A stretch of DNA of 64,000 nt from PoT sp049331405 (GCF_049331405.1 NZ_CP186274.1:5828001-5892000), one strand, 5' to 3'; shown: positions 32,880 to 45,011, counted from the stretch's first letter. The notes: generated by a model from the letters alone, not told the origin. Numbers and translations: made by a program.

Positions 32880-33617
32880 ATGGCCGCTCGAAAACGAACA
32901 ATCGAATCGGTCGAAGCCACGCCCGAGGGGGTCGTCCTCGAAGAACGGCCCTCTTCGGAGTCACAGTTCGACGTCGCGGAGGCCATCCGCCGGATCCGCA
33001 AGGCGGTGGAGCCATTCCCCAAGGCGGCCCTCTTCGAGCTGGCCGCCGAGGGGTTCGACTCCACATTCGAGCAGCTCATCGCCTGCATCATCTCGATCCG
33101 GACGTTCGACGAGGTCACCCTACCCACAGCGCGTCGGCTCTTCGCCGAGGCGAAGACCCCCGAGGCCGTCGCGAACCTATCGGCCGACGAGATCGACCGG
33201 CTGATCGGAACCTGCACGTTCCACGAAGCCAAGGCCGGCCAGATCCGGGAGATCGCCAGCCGGGTCGTCGCCGAGCACGACGGCCAGCTCCCCTGCGACG
33301 AGGAACTCCTGCTCTCGTTCCGGGGCGTGGGCCCGAAGTGCGCCAACCTCGCGCTCGGCATCGCCTGCGGCCGGCCGGGCATCTCGGTCGACATCCACGT
33401 CCACCGCGTCGTCAACCGCTGGGGCTTCGTGCAGGCCTCGACCCCCGAGAAGACGATGCTGGCGCTCCAGGAAAACCTCCCCAAGCGCTACTGGATCGAA
33501 CTGAACCGCCTGCTCGTCCCGTTCGGCAAACACATCTGCACGGGTCGACTCCCCAAGTGCTCCACCTGCCCCGTCGCCGAAATGTGTCGGCGCGTCGACG
33601 TCACGACCCATCGCTAA
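32880..33617 (+). CDS. Endonuclease III-like DNA glycosylase
   Basis: 245 residues. The helix-hairpin-helix FRGVGPKCANLALG carries the catalytic Lys153 and the following VDIHVHRVVNR carries Asp171, both as in Nth. Four cysteines with spacing C-x6-C-x2-C-x5-C (220, 227, 230, 236) bind the 4Fe-4S cluster. The enzyme removes oxidised pyrimidines from DNA and nicks the strand. The first 30 residues are an extension. The gene starts 64 bases after the M56 gene on the same strand, with no obvious functional link. Confidence 0.92.
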   Translation: MAARKRTIESVEATPEGVVLEERPSSESQFDVAEAIRRIRKAVEPFPKAALFELAAEGFDSTFEQLIACIISIRTFDEVTLPTARRLFAEAKTPEAVANLSADEIDRLIGTCTFHEAKAGQIREIASRVVAEHDGQLPCDEELLLSFRGVGPKCANLALGIACGRPGISVDIHVHRVVNRWGFVQASTPEKTMLALQENLPKRYWIELNRLLVPFGKHICTGRLPKCSTCPVAEMCRRVDVTTHR

Positions 33618-33923
33618 GCCGGTCTCGAATCCTGCAGGCCACCACCTCCCCATCTTCCACCGTCCCCGCAAACCGGCTCTCCGAAGCGCGAAACGGAGGC
33701 GGAACGCCCTCGCACGTCGCGAGCAATTGTGTCGGGGCCCCGCGTCGTGCAGACTCGCGCACGCGGGCATAGGACGAAGCTAGGCGGGCGAACCAGCCCG
33801 CTCGATCCCAGGCCGACGAGAGAAAGCATCAATGGCCACGATAAACGCGGATACACCCCATCCGTTGCCCCGGGCGTTGGCTGGTGCGTTCGTCGGCAGC
33901 GGGGCCTGGGGCTCGCTGAAGGG

Positions 33924-34589
33924 ATGGTCAGGGTCAACGACGAAGGCTGGCTCACGCGATTGGGGCCCCCCTGGAGTTGCTTCGGCCTGTTCGTGGCGAT
34001 CGGGGCCATCACGGGGGGCGTGATCGGCCTGCTCTCGCGAAGGCGCGGGCGAATCTACCGCCGGGACGTGGAGGAGGAAGGCCGAACGCGAGGCTTCATC
34101 TTCCAGGCCAGGGCCGACGACTTCCTCGCCGCATACCCGGGCACCTCGGCCATGCCCGTCCTTGCGCTCGGCGGCAGCGTCCTCGGCGGTTTGGTCGGAG
34201 CCATCCTGGGGGGTCGGCTCCTCCCCATCGCTGTCGCCTCCCCGGCTGCCTCACCCCGGCCGTCATCCCCCTCCGGCGTCTGGCCGACGTTCGGTCTGTT
34301 CGCGGGGTTCCTGCTCGGAGCGTGCCTCGGTATGGTCGGGGTATCGTTGATCCCCTTCAATACCAACCGACCCTGGCTCGTCCCCCTCCTCTTCCTCAAG
34401 CGTCTGCGGGGCCGGGGCCGGCCTCGGGTTCATCCTCGGTGGACTCTTCGCCACTCGGCGTCGACATCGAGGGCGCCCCGACTCATCACCACCGACCTGA
34501 TGCGTCCGACGCCAGCCCCGAGATGTTCGCGAGCGAATCAGCGACGCCCGAGGCCTTCTCTCGCCCAACGTTGCCCTAAAGCCTCGTAA
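33924..34589 (+). CDS. Small multi-pass membrane protein, frame probably disrupted
   Basis: About 220 residues in the frame given, with an uncertain start. Three Gly-rich membrane helices are seen: about CFGLFVAIGAITGGVIGLL, ALGGSVLGGLVGAILGG and TFGLFAGFLLGACLGMVG. The tail of this frame becomes Arg/Pro-rich at about 34400, while frame 1 there reads GAGAGLGFILGGLFATRRR and stops at 34500, a fourth helix of the same style. Upstream, frame 1 from an ATG at 33832 reads PRALAGAFVGSG. The real protein may thus be frame 1, then 3, then 1, needing two shifts of opposite sign. No family recognised. Confidence 0.35.
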   Translation: MVRVNDEGWLTRLGPPWSCFGLFVAIGAITGGVIGLLSRRRGRIYRRDVEEEGRTRGFIFQARADDFLAAYPGTSAMPVLALGGSVLGGLVGAILGGRLLPIAVASPAASPRPSSPSGVWPTFGLFAGFLLGACLGMVGVSLIPFNTNRPWLVPLLFLKRLRGRGRPRVHPRWTLRHSASTSRAPRLITTDLMRPTPAPRCSRANQRRPRPSLAQRCPKAS

Positions 34590-35047
34590 AGACGGTCGAT
34601 ATACCGGAAACTAATGCCCTCGGAAAACTTCGGGTACCGCCTCCCGGCAAATGACGCACAAGTGGAGAACGAGGCCGGTCATCCGATGGCCGAATCGAAG
34701 GTCGAAACACACCGGTAGCAGCCTGCCTTACCCAACCCTTGACTAACCAAGGGCGTATGAGCACGCCAGTGCTCCGAAGAATTTAGGTAAACCGAGGGTT
34801 TTCATCTCCAACTCCGCGTGTCGTACGTCCGTCGTACTGCTACCGAATATGGGAGGAACGGCGGGCCCGGCTCGATGACGAAGACCTTTTCGTGACTTGG
34901 GTTTCCGACGAAGCGACGGGGCTCGAATCTTGGAAACTACGGAGTTCCGGAATAAAATCCCCTCCCTCGGGGGAAAATCGTGGAAGGAATCGAGGGCCCC
35001 AGGGCAGTAGTGATACGAATACGCGACGAGGTGGACGAGGGTTGCTG
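34590..35047. other. Intergenic region upstream of the sigma factor gene
   Basis: No gene. A TTGACT lies at 34739, but no -10 at the right distance was found. The segment just before the sigma factor has the GAGGG ribosome site at 35035-35042. Confidence 0.45.
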
Positions 35048-36928
35048 ATGTCGATCCGATTTCCCAAAGCTGCGATGGATGGCATTAACACCCTCTTCCA
35101 GTTCGGGGCGATGAGTGGATGGAGTGACGATCAGCTCGTGGCGCAGTTCCTCTCGGGACACGATGGGAGCGAGGCCGCCTTCCGGACCGTCCTCCAGCGA
35201 CACGGGCCCATGGTCCTCGGCGTCTGCCGCCGCGTCCTGGGAGATGCGCACGCGGCAGAAGATGCCTTCCAGGCGACGTTCCTCGTCTTCGTGAAGAAGG
35301 CGGCCACGCTCCGCGACCGCGACCTTCTGACGAACTGGCTCTACGGCGTCGCCCTCCGCGTCGCCGGCAAGGCCAAGGCCAATGCGGCCCGTCGCCAGGT
35401 GGTCGAGAGCCGCGCGACCGCCACGACCTCGAAACGCAAGGAACACGACCCCGAACATGCCGAACTCCGCTCGGTGATCGACGAGGAGATCCGCAAGTTG
35501 CCGGAGCGGTTCCGGGTCCCCCTGGTGCTCAGCTACATGGAGGGTCTCCATCATCAGGAGATCGCCCAAAGGCTCGGCTGCCCGATCGGGACCGTCGAGA
35601 GCCGCCTGTCCCGGGCCCGGGATCAGTTGCGATCGCGCCTGGCCCGACGAGGGCTCTCGCCGGCAGGTGCGGTGGTGATCGCCCTGCTGGCCCCGCAGGA
35701 CGTCTCCGCGGCCTCCCCCACGCTCATCGACGCGACGATCCAGACCGCCAGCGGCTTCTGGACCGGCAACGCGATCGAGATGGCGGGCTCGGTGGCCACG
35801 CTCGTGAAGCAGGTGGCCAAGCCGGCGGTTTTCTCGCTCGGCGGGATCTCGCTCACGACGGCCGCCGCGTGCGGAGGCCTGGTCGTCGCCGGGCTGGGGT
35901 ACTACCTCCACACCGAAGGGAACCTCGTCCCCGCCCTGGCGGCCGCGAAGCCTCCCCAGGCGGAGGCCAACGCCGAGCCGAAGGCCCAGCCTCCGCCGAC
36001 GCCGGCCACGAAGCCCGAGACGAACACGCCCGACGGCCAGGCCAAGGCGGACCCGAACAACCTGCTCGCCTCCCGGAACGTCGAGGCGCCCCTGACCAAG
36101 ACACTGAATGGCGGGAAGATCGTGCCTTTGGTCATGCCGGAGTTGCCGGCACTCGACCCGAAGCAGGCCGCGAAGAATCCCCCGCGCGACCTCCCCAGGG
36201 CGGTGGCCGCCCCCTTGAGCGGGATCGTCATCGACGGCGACCTCAAGGACTGGCCCGAGCTGCCCCAGAACTCGATCCAGACGCTCCTGACGAGCAACAA
36301 CGCCTACGACGCGAATCCCAAGAATGCGCCCCGGGACCCGGCCGCGACATTCATGGTCGGCTACGACCCCAAAACCCAGTTGATCTATCTCGGCGTGACC
36401 GTGCCCGACAGTGACGTCGTCGCGACAAAGGGAGACGCCTGGCACACCGACGCGCTCGAGGTCTACGTCGACGGCAACCCCGACGCCCACCGGCTCCCCT
36501 GGTTCCAGGGCTGGGACCTGAGCGCGGAGAAGATGCCCGTGCTCCAGTACGTCGCCATCCCGAGCAAGGAGGCGGCCTACCTCGACCCCCGGGGCCAGAA
36601 TCCCTCGCTGGTTTACGGCAATATCCAGAGGACCGCGACGAAGATACAATATAAGCGTGCCGACGGTTTCATTACTTACGAATGTGCGATTCAAGCATTT
36701 GATCACTACCCCGACAGGCCGACGCGTCTCGGGCCGGGCAAGCACCTGGGGCTGGACGTGGCCATAGTCGACCGTGATCGCAACAGGACCCGCCCCGCCT
36801 GGATGAGCTGGGGGCCAGCCCCCTCGTTCTTCAAGGGCGTCGAACCGGAGAACCTCGGCGAAATCATCCTCGGCGACGGTGCGACGTCCCGGGGGTCCTT
36901 CCAAGGTCGTGACGGCGAGTCGAGGTAA
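35048..36928 (+). CDS. ECF sigma factor fused to membrane segment and CBM9-like domain
   Basis: 626 residues. The ATG at 35048 follows GAGGG. Residues 24-110 are sigma region 2 (WSDDQLVAQFLSG, then EDAFQATFLVFVKKA) and 135-200 are region 4 with HHQEIAQRLGCPIGTVESRL; this is the 'Gob' type of ECF factor expanded in planctomycetes. A hydrophobic helix lies at about 270-292, then a Pro/Ala linker and, from about 395, a beta-sandwich with IDGDLKDWPEL and DAWHTDALEVYVDGN, the CBM9-like pattern of carbohydrate-binding domains. It looks like a membrane-tethered sigma factor whose external domain could sense a glycan. How it would be released is not evident. Confidence 0.88.
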   Translation: MSIRFPKAAMDGINTLFQFGAMSGWSDDQLVAQFLSGHDGSEAAFRTVLQRHGPMVLGVCRRVLGDAHAAEDAFQATFLVFVKKAATLRDRDLLTNWLYGVALRVAGKAKANAARRQVVESRATATTSKRKEHDPEHAELRSVIDEEIRKLPERFRVPLVLSYMEGLHHQEIAQRLGCPIGTVESRLSRARDQLRSRLARRGLSPAGAVVIALLAPQDVSAASPTLIDATIQTASGFWTGNAIEMAGSVATLVKQVAKPAVFSLGGISLTTAAACGGLVVAGLGYYLHTEGNLVPALAAAKPPQAEANAEPKAQPPPTPATKPETNTPDGQAKADPNNLLASRNVEAPLTKTLNGGKIVPLVMPELPALDPKQAAKNPPRDLPRAVAAPLSGIVIDGDLKDWPELPQNSIQTLLTSNNAYDANPKNAPRDPAATFMVGYDPKTQLIYLGVTVPDSDVVATKGDAWHTDALEVYVDGNPDAHRLPWFQGWDLSAEKMPVLQYVAIPSKEAAYLDPRGQNPSLVYGNIQRTATKIQYKRADGFITYECAIQAFDHYPDRPTRLGPGKHLGLDVAIVDRDRNRTRPAWMSWGPAPSFFKGVEPENLGEIILGDGATSRGSFQGRDGESR

Positions 36929-37133
36929 GCCCCCCGGGTCAGCCCTCGTCCGCAGTCCGTGCTGCCAGTAGCCAGGCCCCTTGGCCTGTTGTCTGTCCTT
37001 CGTTCACGCAGGCGGCTCCCCCGCGGGGCCCGCCCACGGACATCGTGCCTCCAGATTTGGACGCCCACCTCGACGGTGGGGCGCTGATTCCCTGTTTCGA
37101 TCTTTTCCACGACGAGAAAGTGGGGATGTTAGG

Positions 37134-37571
37134 ATGTTGAATCGAGGAGCATCGCTCGCGATCGTCGGTCGAGTCGGGGCCCTGCTGCTCGGGGGCGCGT
37201 TCCTCTGGCAGGTCGCCGAGCGCGTCGGGCCGACCCGTTGCGAGGCCGTCGTCCACGTCCCCGAATCCAACGTGGATGTGATGATCGACAGCTCGGCCTA
37301 CCGGATCGGCGAGGTGCGCGACGAGCCGATCGTCTGCGAGCTCACCCCCGGCGAGCACCACCTGGCGATGTACCGCTCGGGCCAGTTGCTCTTCGAGCAG
37401 GGGTTCTCGGTCAAGCCGGGCGAGGACGTGGTCCTGACCGCCTGGGATCAGAACCGGGCGATGGACCTCGCCCCGGAGGACACCCGGATCGCGTCGACCA
37501 TGCCGGAGGTCGACGCCTTCCAGGCGGGTCACTCGGAGCGTTGGCTCCGCAGCAGGCGCTCGGCCCCCTGA
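37134..37571 (+). CDS. Membrane-anchored PEGA-like protein
   Basis: 145 residues from the ATG at 37134 with GGGG and AGG upstream. A hydrophobic N-terminal anchor (about 8-27) precedes one compact beta domain with the pattern CELTPGEHHLAMYRSGQ, similar to PEGA-type surface domains. No enzyme motif. It overlaps the 3' end of the convergent hemC gene by 43 bases, which leaves no room for a terminator. Function unknown. Confidence 0.7.
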   Translation: MLNRGASLAIVGRVGALLLGGAFLWQVAERVGPTRCEAVVHVPESNVDVMIDSSAYRIGEVRDEPIVCELTPGEHHLAMYRSGQLLFEQGFSVKPGEDVVLTAWDQNRAMDLAPEDTRIASTMPEVDAFQAGHSERWLRSRRSAP

Positions 37572-38497
37572 CTCCGGAGTTCCTCGGCGACCCGGCGACC
37601 GAGCTCGCCGGGGTCCACCCTCGGCCCGACGAGCGACGCGACGACGCGTTCGCGGCCATCCGGATCGTAGACCATCGCCTCGAGGCTGAGGAGCCCCTCG
37701 GCCGTGTCATGGGCCCAGGCGGCCATCGGGATCATGCATCCCCCCTCCAGCTCCGCCAGGGCCTCGCGTTCGGCGACCACCGCCCGGTGCGTCGCCGCGT
37801 CGTCGAGCGGGGCCAGTAGCGCCAGGGTCGCCTCGTCGTCGATCCGGCACTCGATGCCGAGCGCCCCCTGCCCGACCGCGGGCAGGAACGACGGCGGGCC
37901 GAGCCGCTCGGTGACGTGCGAGTCGAGCCCGAGCCGACGCAGGCCGGCCTCGGCGAGCAGGACGGCGTCGACCTTCCCCTCCGTCGCCTGACGGAGCCTG
38001 GTCTCGACGTTCCCCCGGATCTGGACGATCTGGAGGTTCGGGCGGATGTGCAGCAGTTGCGCCCTTCGCCTGAGCGAGCCCGTGCCGACCGTCGCATTTG
38101 CAGGCAGCTCGGCGAGCGTCTTGTAATTCGGGGCGATCAGGGCGTCGGCCACATCCTCGCGCGAGGGGACGGCCCCGAGGGTCAGTTCGGAAGGCCCCCG
38201 GGTCGGTAGGTCCTTGAGGCTATGCACGGCGACGTCGACGGTGCAGTCGAGCAAGGCACGCTGGATCTCCTTGGTGAACAGGCCGAGGCCGCCGATCGCC
38301 GCGAGGGGCGAGTTGCGGTCCCGGTCCCCCTGCGTCTTGATCTCGATGAGCTCGACGACGAGGCCGGGGTGGAGCGCCCGGAGCGAGTCGGCCACCCACT
38401 CCGCCTGCCAGCGCGCGAGCTGGCTGCCTCGGGTGCCGATGCGCAAGGTGCCCGGCATGCCCTGGGGGACCGATTCCTTAGCCTCGTTCGTCGTCAC
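37529..38497 (-). CDS. hemC: Hydroxymethylbilane synthase (porphobilinogen deaminase)
   Basis: 322 residues. Family hallmarks: IGTRGSQLARWQ near the N-terminus, VHSLKDLPT with the catalytic Asp region, GTGSLRRRAQLL, VGQGALGIE and the cofactor-attachment LEGGCMIP with Cys254 that holds the dipyrromethane. It joins four porphobilinogen molecules to make hydroxymethylbilane in haem and cobalamin synthesis. It is the last gene of the minus-strand run rlmN, sigma factor, comF, hemC, with one base between comF and hemC. Confidence 0.96.
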   Translation of the reverse strand: MTTNEAKESVPQGMPGTLRIGTRGSQLARWQAEWVADSLRALHPGLVVELIEIKTQGDRDRNSPLAAIGGLGLFTKEIQRALLDCTVDVAVHSLKDLPTRGPSELTLGAVPSREDVADALIAPNYKTLAELPANATVGTGSLRRRAQLLHIRPNLQIVQIRGNVETRLRQATEGKVDAVLLAEAGLRRLGLDSHVTERLGPPSFLPAVGQGALGIECRIDDEATLALLAPLDDAATHRAVVAEREALAELEGGCMIPMAAWAHDTAEGLLSLEAMVYDPDGRERVVASLVGPRVDPGELGRRVAEELRSQGAERLLRSQRSE

Positions 38498-38498
38498 G

Positions 38499-39254
38499 TC
38501 AGACCTTCCCTTCCGCCCGAGCGATCACCACGACCACCACGCGTTTGGCCCCGGCCCGCTTCAAGGCGCGGGCGGCGGCGCCACACGTCGCGCCCGTCGT
38601 AAGGATATCATCCACGAGGAGCACCGTGCGTCCTTTGAGCGCCAGGGCCGCCCTCGACTTGATCCGGAAGGCGTTGCGCATGAGCTTCGCCCGCTCGGCC
38701 CGGCCGGACTTCTTCAGCGGCGGCGTGGCCAGGCTCCGCTTCAGCGGGTGGACCCTGCGGAGCGAGAGGCTTTTGGCAAGGCTCTCCGCGAGCGCATCGG
38801 CCTGGTTGTATCCCCGCTTCCAGCGCCTCCGCCAGTGCAGCGGGATCGAGACGACCCACGCATCCTTCGGTATTTCCTGCAACTCGCGACGGGCGTCGAC
38901 CAGGGCATCGACCAGCCAGGGGGCGAGCCAGGCGTCTCGCTCCTGCTTGAGCCGACGGCAGAGCTTCCCCGCCGGCCCGTCGTAGAGCCCGAGCGCGATC
39001 GCCGCGTCGTACCCGAGCGATCGCCCCCGGCATTCCCAGCAGCCCTTCTCCTGGCTCCCGAACGGCCCCAGGGGCATCGCGCAGCGCCAGCAGGACGTGC
39101 CCGGCTCCGAGGCAAGCTCCCCTTTGCACACGTCGCAGAAGGGTGAATCGGCCGCGTCACCGCCGCAGAGGGCGCATTCCCAGGGGAAGACCAGGGCATC
39201 GATCGCCCGGCAGCCCTCGACCAGCCAACGCCCCAGCCGGCTGCCTTCGCGCAC
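38499..39254 (-). CDS. ComF-family phosphoribosyltransferase-like protein
   Basis: 251 residues. The N-terminal part has two cysteine clusters (CALCGG with CDVC, and CWRC with CWEC) for zinc, as in ComF. The C-terminal part has the phosphoribosyltransferase motif VLLVDDILTTGAT. ComF is needed for DNA uptake in competent bacteria; homologues are widespread even without known competence. It is 6 bases downstream of the sigma factor gene and one base upstream of hemC, so probably in one mRNA. Confidence 0.92.
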   Translation of the reverse strand: MREGSRLGRWLVEGCRAIDALVFPWECALCGGDAADSPFCDVCKGELASEPGTSCWRCAMPLGPFGSQEKGCWECRGRSLGYDAAIALGLYDGPAGKLCRRLKQERDAWLAPWLVDALVDARRELQEIPKDAWVVSIPLHWRRRWKRGYNQADALAESLAKSLSLRRVHPLKRSLATPPLKKSGRAERAKLMRNAFRIKSRAALALKGRTVLLVDDILTTGATCGAAARALKRAGAKRVVVVVIARAEGKV

Positions 39255-39260
39255 GGTTCG

Positions 39261-39872
39261 TCAGGCCCCTCGCTGCCCCGTCTTGAGGTACGGCTCGAGT
39301 TGCTCGCGCAGGTGATTGCGGGCCCTGGCCAGCAGCGACTTGATCGCCGCCTCCGAGCGCCCCATCACATCGGCGATCTCGGAATAGCTCATGTCTTCAA
39401 ACTTATTCAGGAGCACGGCCATCTTCTGGTCCTCGCCGAGGATGTCGAGCGCGTCGCGCACGACCTCGGAGAGCTCCACCTGGCGCATCTGCGCCGAGGG
39501 GGTCCCTTCGCGGGCCAGGGCGCGCTCCTGCGAGCTCGAGCCGTCGCCGCCGGGGGTCGTGGATGGGTTCCGCCCCTTGCCCCGGAGGTGATTGAGGGCC
39601 AGATTGTTGGCGATCGTGAATAGCCAGGTCGAGAACTTCGCGCGGGGGCGATATCCCTTGCGGGCGCGATAGATCCGCAGGAAGACTTCCTGGGTCAGGT
39701 CCTCGGCCTCTTCCTTGCGCCCGACGAGGTGCCCGAGAATCCCGACGAGCCGGTGCTGATAGCGCTCGACGAGGACTTCGAACGCCCCCTGCACGTCGTC
39801 GCGGACCTGGATCATGAGCCGGACGTCAGGGTCGCGGGCCTCCAACTGCTGTTCCAGAAGCTCGCTGCTCAC
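39261..39872 (-). CDS. RNA polymerase ECF sigma factor (RpoE-like)
   Basis: 203 residues. The GTG at 39872 has GGGAGGG at good spacing and gives MSSELLEQQL; the longer frame to 40070 is Arg/Ser-rich shadow. Region 2 reads FEVLVERYQHRLVGILGHLVG and EDLTQEVFLRIYRA, region 4 reads LNKFEDMSYSEIADVMGRSEAAIKSLLARAR. Promoter specificity is unknown and no anti-sigma factor gene is adjacent. It lies between rlmN and comF in the same direction. Confidence 0.92.
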   Translation of the reverse strand: MSSELLEQQLEARDPDVRLMIQVRDDVQGAFEVLVERYQHRLVGILGHLVGRKEEAEDLTQEVFLRIYRARKGYRPRAKFSTWLFTIANNLALNHLRGKGRNPSTTPGGDGSSSQERALAREGTPSAQMRQVELSEVVRDALDILGEDQKMAVLLNKFEDMSYSEIADVMGRSEAAIKSLLARARNHLREQLEPYLKTGQRGA

Positions 39873-39957
39873 GACTCGATCCCTCCCCGACGGCTGCGGA
39901 CATAGGAGCCGGCTTGATCTTCCGCCTCGAGCGAGGGCCGTCGTCGCAGACGGCTCG

Positions 39958-41058
39958 CTACGAGCGGCTTGGCGCGGGGACGCGGTCTTCGAGGCGACGA
40001 CGGAGCTGGCCGCAGGCCGCGTCGATCTCCCGCCCCTTCGTCTTCCGGACGCTGACGCTGACCCCGCCACTCTTGACGATCTCGACGAAACGCCGGATCG
40101 CCTCGGGCGTCGGCCGCTCGAACGGCAAACCTTCCACCGGGTTATAGGGGATCAGGTTCACGTGCGCCTTACGCGCATCGAGCAGGTCGGCCAGGGCCCT
40201 CGCGTCCTCGGTCCGGTCGTTGATTCCACGCAGCAGGACGTACTCAAAAGTAACCTGACGCCCGGTCTTTTGGAAATAGGCGTCGGCCGCCTCGACCACG
40301 GCGGCCAGGCCGACCTTCTCATTGATCGGCACCAGCTCGTTCCGCAGCGCCTCCGTCGGCGCATGCAGCGAGACGGCCAGGTGATATTGCCTGTCCCTGG
40401 CCGCCAATGCCAGCATTTTCTCGGGAAGTCCCACCGTCGAGATCGTCACCCGGCGCTGGCCGAAGTTCAGGCCCTCCGTCGAGCAGACGCGATCGAGCGC
40501 CGCGAGGAGGTTCTCGAGGTTTGCGAGGCTCTCCCCCATCCCCATCACCACAAGGTTCGTGATCGTCTCATCGAGCGGCAGGAGGTTGCGGAGCCGCAGG
40601 ATCTGCTCGACGATCTCGCCGCGCGTGAGGTTCCGCTCGACCCCCTTCAAACCGCTGGCGCAGAAGACGCAGCCCATCCCACACCCGACCTGCGTGCTGA
40701 TGCAGATCGTGCGGCGGTCGTCTTCCGCCATCAAAACACATTCAATCTTCCGACCGTCGTGACAGCCGAGCAGGAGCTTATCGGTCCCGTCGGGCGAGAG
40801 GTGGTGATGGGAGATCTCGGTGCTGAAGACGGACCATTCCTCCTCCAGTTGAAGTCGCAAGGACTTCGGGAGGTCCGACATCGACTCGAACCGCTCGGCG
40901 CGCTGGCGGAAGATCCAGCGCAGCACCTGGCGTGCGTGGAACTTGGGATGACCTCGCTCCACCATCCAGGCGGCAAGCTCATCGGTGGTGACTTCCAGGA
41001 TCGGTCGCTTCGGCACGGTCCACTCGTCCTCAAAAGACGTGATCGCGTCTCTATCCAA
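39958..41058 (-). CDS. rlmN: 23S rRNA (adenine-2503-C2)-methyltransferase
   Basis: 366 residues. The radical-SAM cluster motif is CGMGCVFC (Cys126, Cys130, Cys133), followed by GMGESLANLENL (SAM-binding) and a late REIDAACGQL with the second catalytic Cys. RlmN methylates A2503 of 23S rRNA and A37 of some tRNAs. Its position just beyond the 3' end of the rRNA operon, on the same strand, is fitting but the strong rRNA terminator between them argues for a separate promoter. Confidence 0.95.
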   Translation of the reverse strand: MDRDAITSFEDEWTVPKRPILEVTTDELAAWMVERGHPKFHARQVLRWIFRQRAERFESMSDLPKSLRLQLEEEWSVFSTEISHHHLSPDGTDKLLLGCHDGRKIECVLMAEDDRRTICISTQVGCGMGCVFCASGLKGVERNLTRGEIVEQILRLRNLLPLDETITNLVVMGMGESLANLENLLAALDRVCSTEGLNFGQRRVTISTVGLPEKMLALAARDRQYHLAVSLHAPTEALRNELVPINEKVGLAAVVEAADAYFQKTGRQVTFEYVLLRGINDRTEDARALADLLDARKAHVNLIPYNPVEGLPFERPTPEAIRRFVEIVKSGGVSVSVRKTKGREIDAACGQLRRRLEDRVPAPSRS

Positions 41059-41263
41059 AATTCTAGCAAGCCACGCCGCGAAAATCGAACATGGATCGCG
41101 TTATGAAGGGTCGTGAATATTTCTAAACCCATCACGGGCCCTAGAGGATCGGGCTCGGAGGATGCTCGGAAGACCCCAAAAGATCACTTTTACGAGCACG
41201 AACGTTCATCAAATTTCAAAATAAACTTGTATAGAGAGACTCTCAAATCGGCAGATTGTAAAT

Positions 41264-41312
41264 AAAAAAAGCCGCCCCGGGTCACCTTTGGGGGTGACCG
41301 GGGCGGCTTGTG
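41264..41312 (-). terminator. Strong rho-independent terminator of the rRNA operon
   Basis: On the minus strand, aagccgccccggtcacc pairs with ggtgacccggggcggctt (one bulge) around a short loop and is followed by a run of seven T. It lies directly after the 5S gene. Confidence 0.92.
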
Positions 41313-41315
41313 GGA

Positions 41316-41425
41316 TTCCGGCGATGACCGACTTTCGCGCCAAGGGCACTATCATGGGCCTGACGGGCTTAACGGCCGTGTTCGGGATGGGAACGGGTGG
41401 GACCCCGTCAGTATGGTCGCCGGAA
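41316..41425 (-). rRNA. rrf: 5S ribosomal RNA
   Basis: The transcript starts ttccggcgaccata and ends with a complementary cgccggaa. Internal blocks CCCATCCCGAACACGG and GGCCCATGATAGTGCC fit the conserved 5S structure. About 110 bases; ends are estimates. It follows the 23S gene by about 220 bases and is followed by a strong terminator. Confidence 0.93.
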
Positions 41426-41644
41426 ATTCGTCCGCCGGGCGTTGAGGCCCGGCGGACGCGACTTCGGTGGATCGGGTCACGCGTCGAATGGACCGCGGCT
41501 GGCGGGCACACCCGAGGACCTCGACGACGGCGGATCCCGTGGGATCGGATCGTCACATGGCCCGGGTGATGTGTGAACCACACCTCGGATCTCATCCTTC
41601 GCCATCGGCTTCATGCGAAGCCGGGGGAGGCGGACGGATCGGGG

Positions 41645-44446
<2,802 letters not shown>

Positions 44447-44667
44447 CCGATCCGGCCGCCGCACGGGTGCGACAGTCGATCCGGCATGGGTCACGTTCCC
44501 GCTTGGTGAGTCGGCGTCTCGCGACGCGGCTTCACCACCGTGTAACGATACTTGCGAGACCTGTCCGCCTCTCGGCGTGTCAGTCTCGCGATCCGTAAGG
44601 GTTCCACTGTTGTGGAGATACTTGGTATGCCACTACCATTGCTACGGTATTCTTGCGTGACCAAATC

Positions 44668-44685
44668 ACCGAATTGTCAAGGAGC
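44668..44685 (-). promoter_or_regulatory. boxA-like antitermination site in the spacer
   Basis: On the transcribed strand, GCTCCTTGACAATTCGGT resembles the rRNA boxA consensus TGCTCTTTGACA. The core TTGACAATTCGGT is repeated in the operon leader (46743-46762), which strengthens the call. Expected to bind NusB/NusE to prevent early termination. Confidence 0.55.
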
Positions 44686-44785
44686 GATCGGCGCCCGGCA
44701 ACCCGGGGCCTACCTGGCCGCTGGCCAGGGGGCGAAGCTGTCTGATGACAGCACCGCCCCGCACCCAGCGGGACTTCGAATAAGC

Positions 44786-44820
44786 GATAGAGCAGAGGTG
44801 GGATGATCGCTCATCCCACC
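44786..44820 (-). promoter_or_regulatory. boxB-like hairpin with downstream TGCTCTATC
   Basis: A perfect ten-base stem, ggtgggatga at 44797 with tcatcccacc at 44811, closes a four-base loop. In the transcript it is followed by TGCTCTATC, a partial boxA match. It could instead be an RNA-processing stem. Confidence 0.35.
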
Positions 44821-45011
44821 GTCACCCCATCAGATTTTCATCTGAGACGGTCGATCGTTCGTGGTGTTGCGTTACGGACCCGCGTGGGAAGCCGGCGTCA
44901 AGCGTCGAGAACTAGGGACGGTGCCGATGCGGCCTTTCCGACCGGACGACGCGAGATAACTCGCACCGCTTTGGCCCGGTCTCGGGCCGAGATTTTCCAA
45001 GGAAATCCTTA

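Larger units (their letters stand above)
44447..45011 (-). other. 16S-23S spacer without tRNA
   Basis: About 565 bases. No cloverleaf and no GGTTCGAATCC-type T-arm is found, so the tRNA-Ile/Ala genes common in bacterial spacers are absent. It holds one boxA-like site and one boxB-like hairpin (listed separately). Confidence 0.75.

Noticed and set aside
44447..45011. tRNA genes in the 16S-23S spacer
   Set aside because: No cloverleaf or T-arm sequence could be found on either strand.
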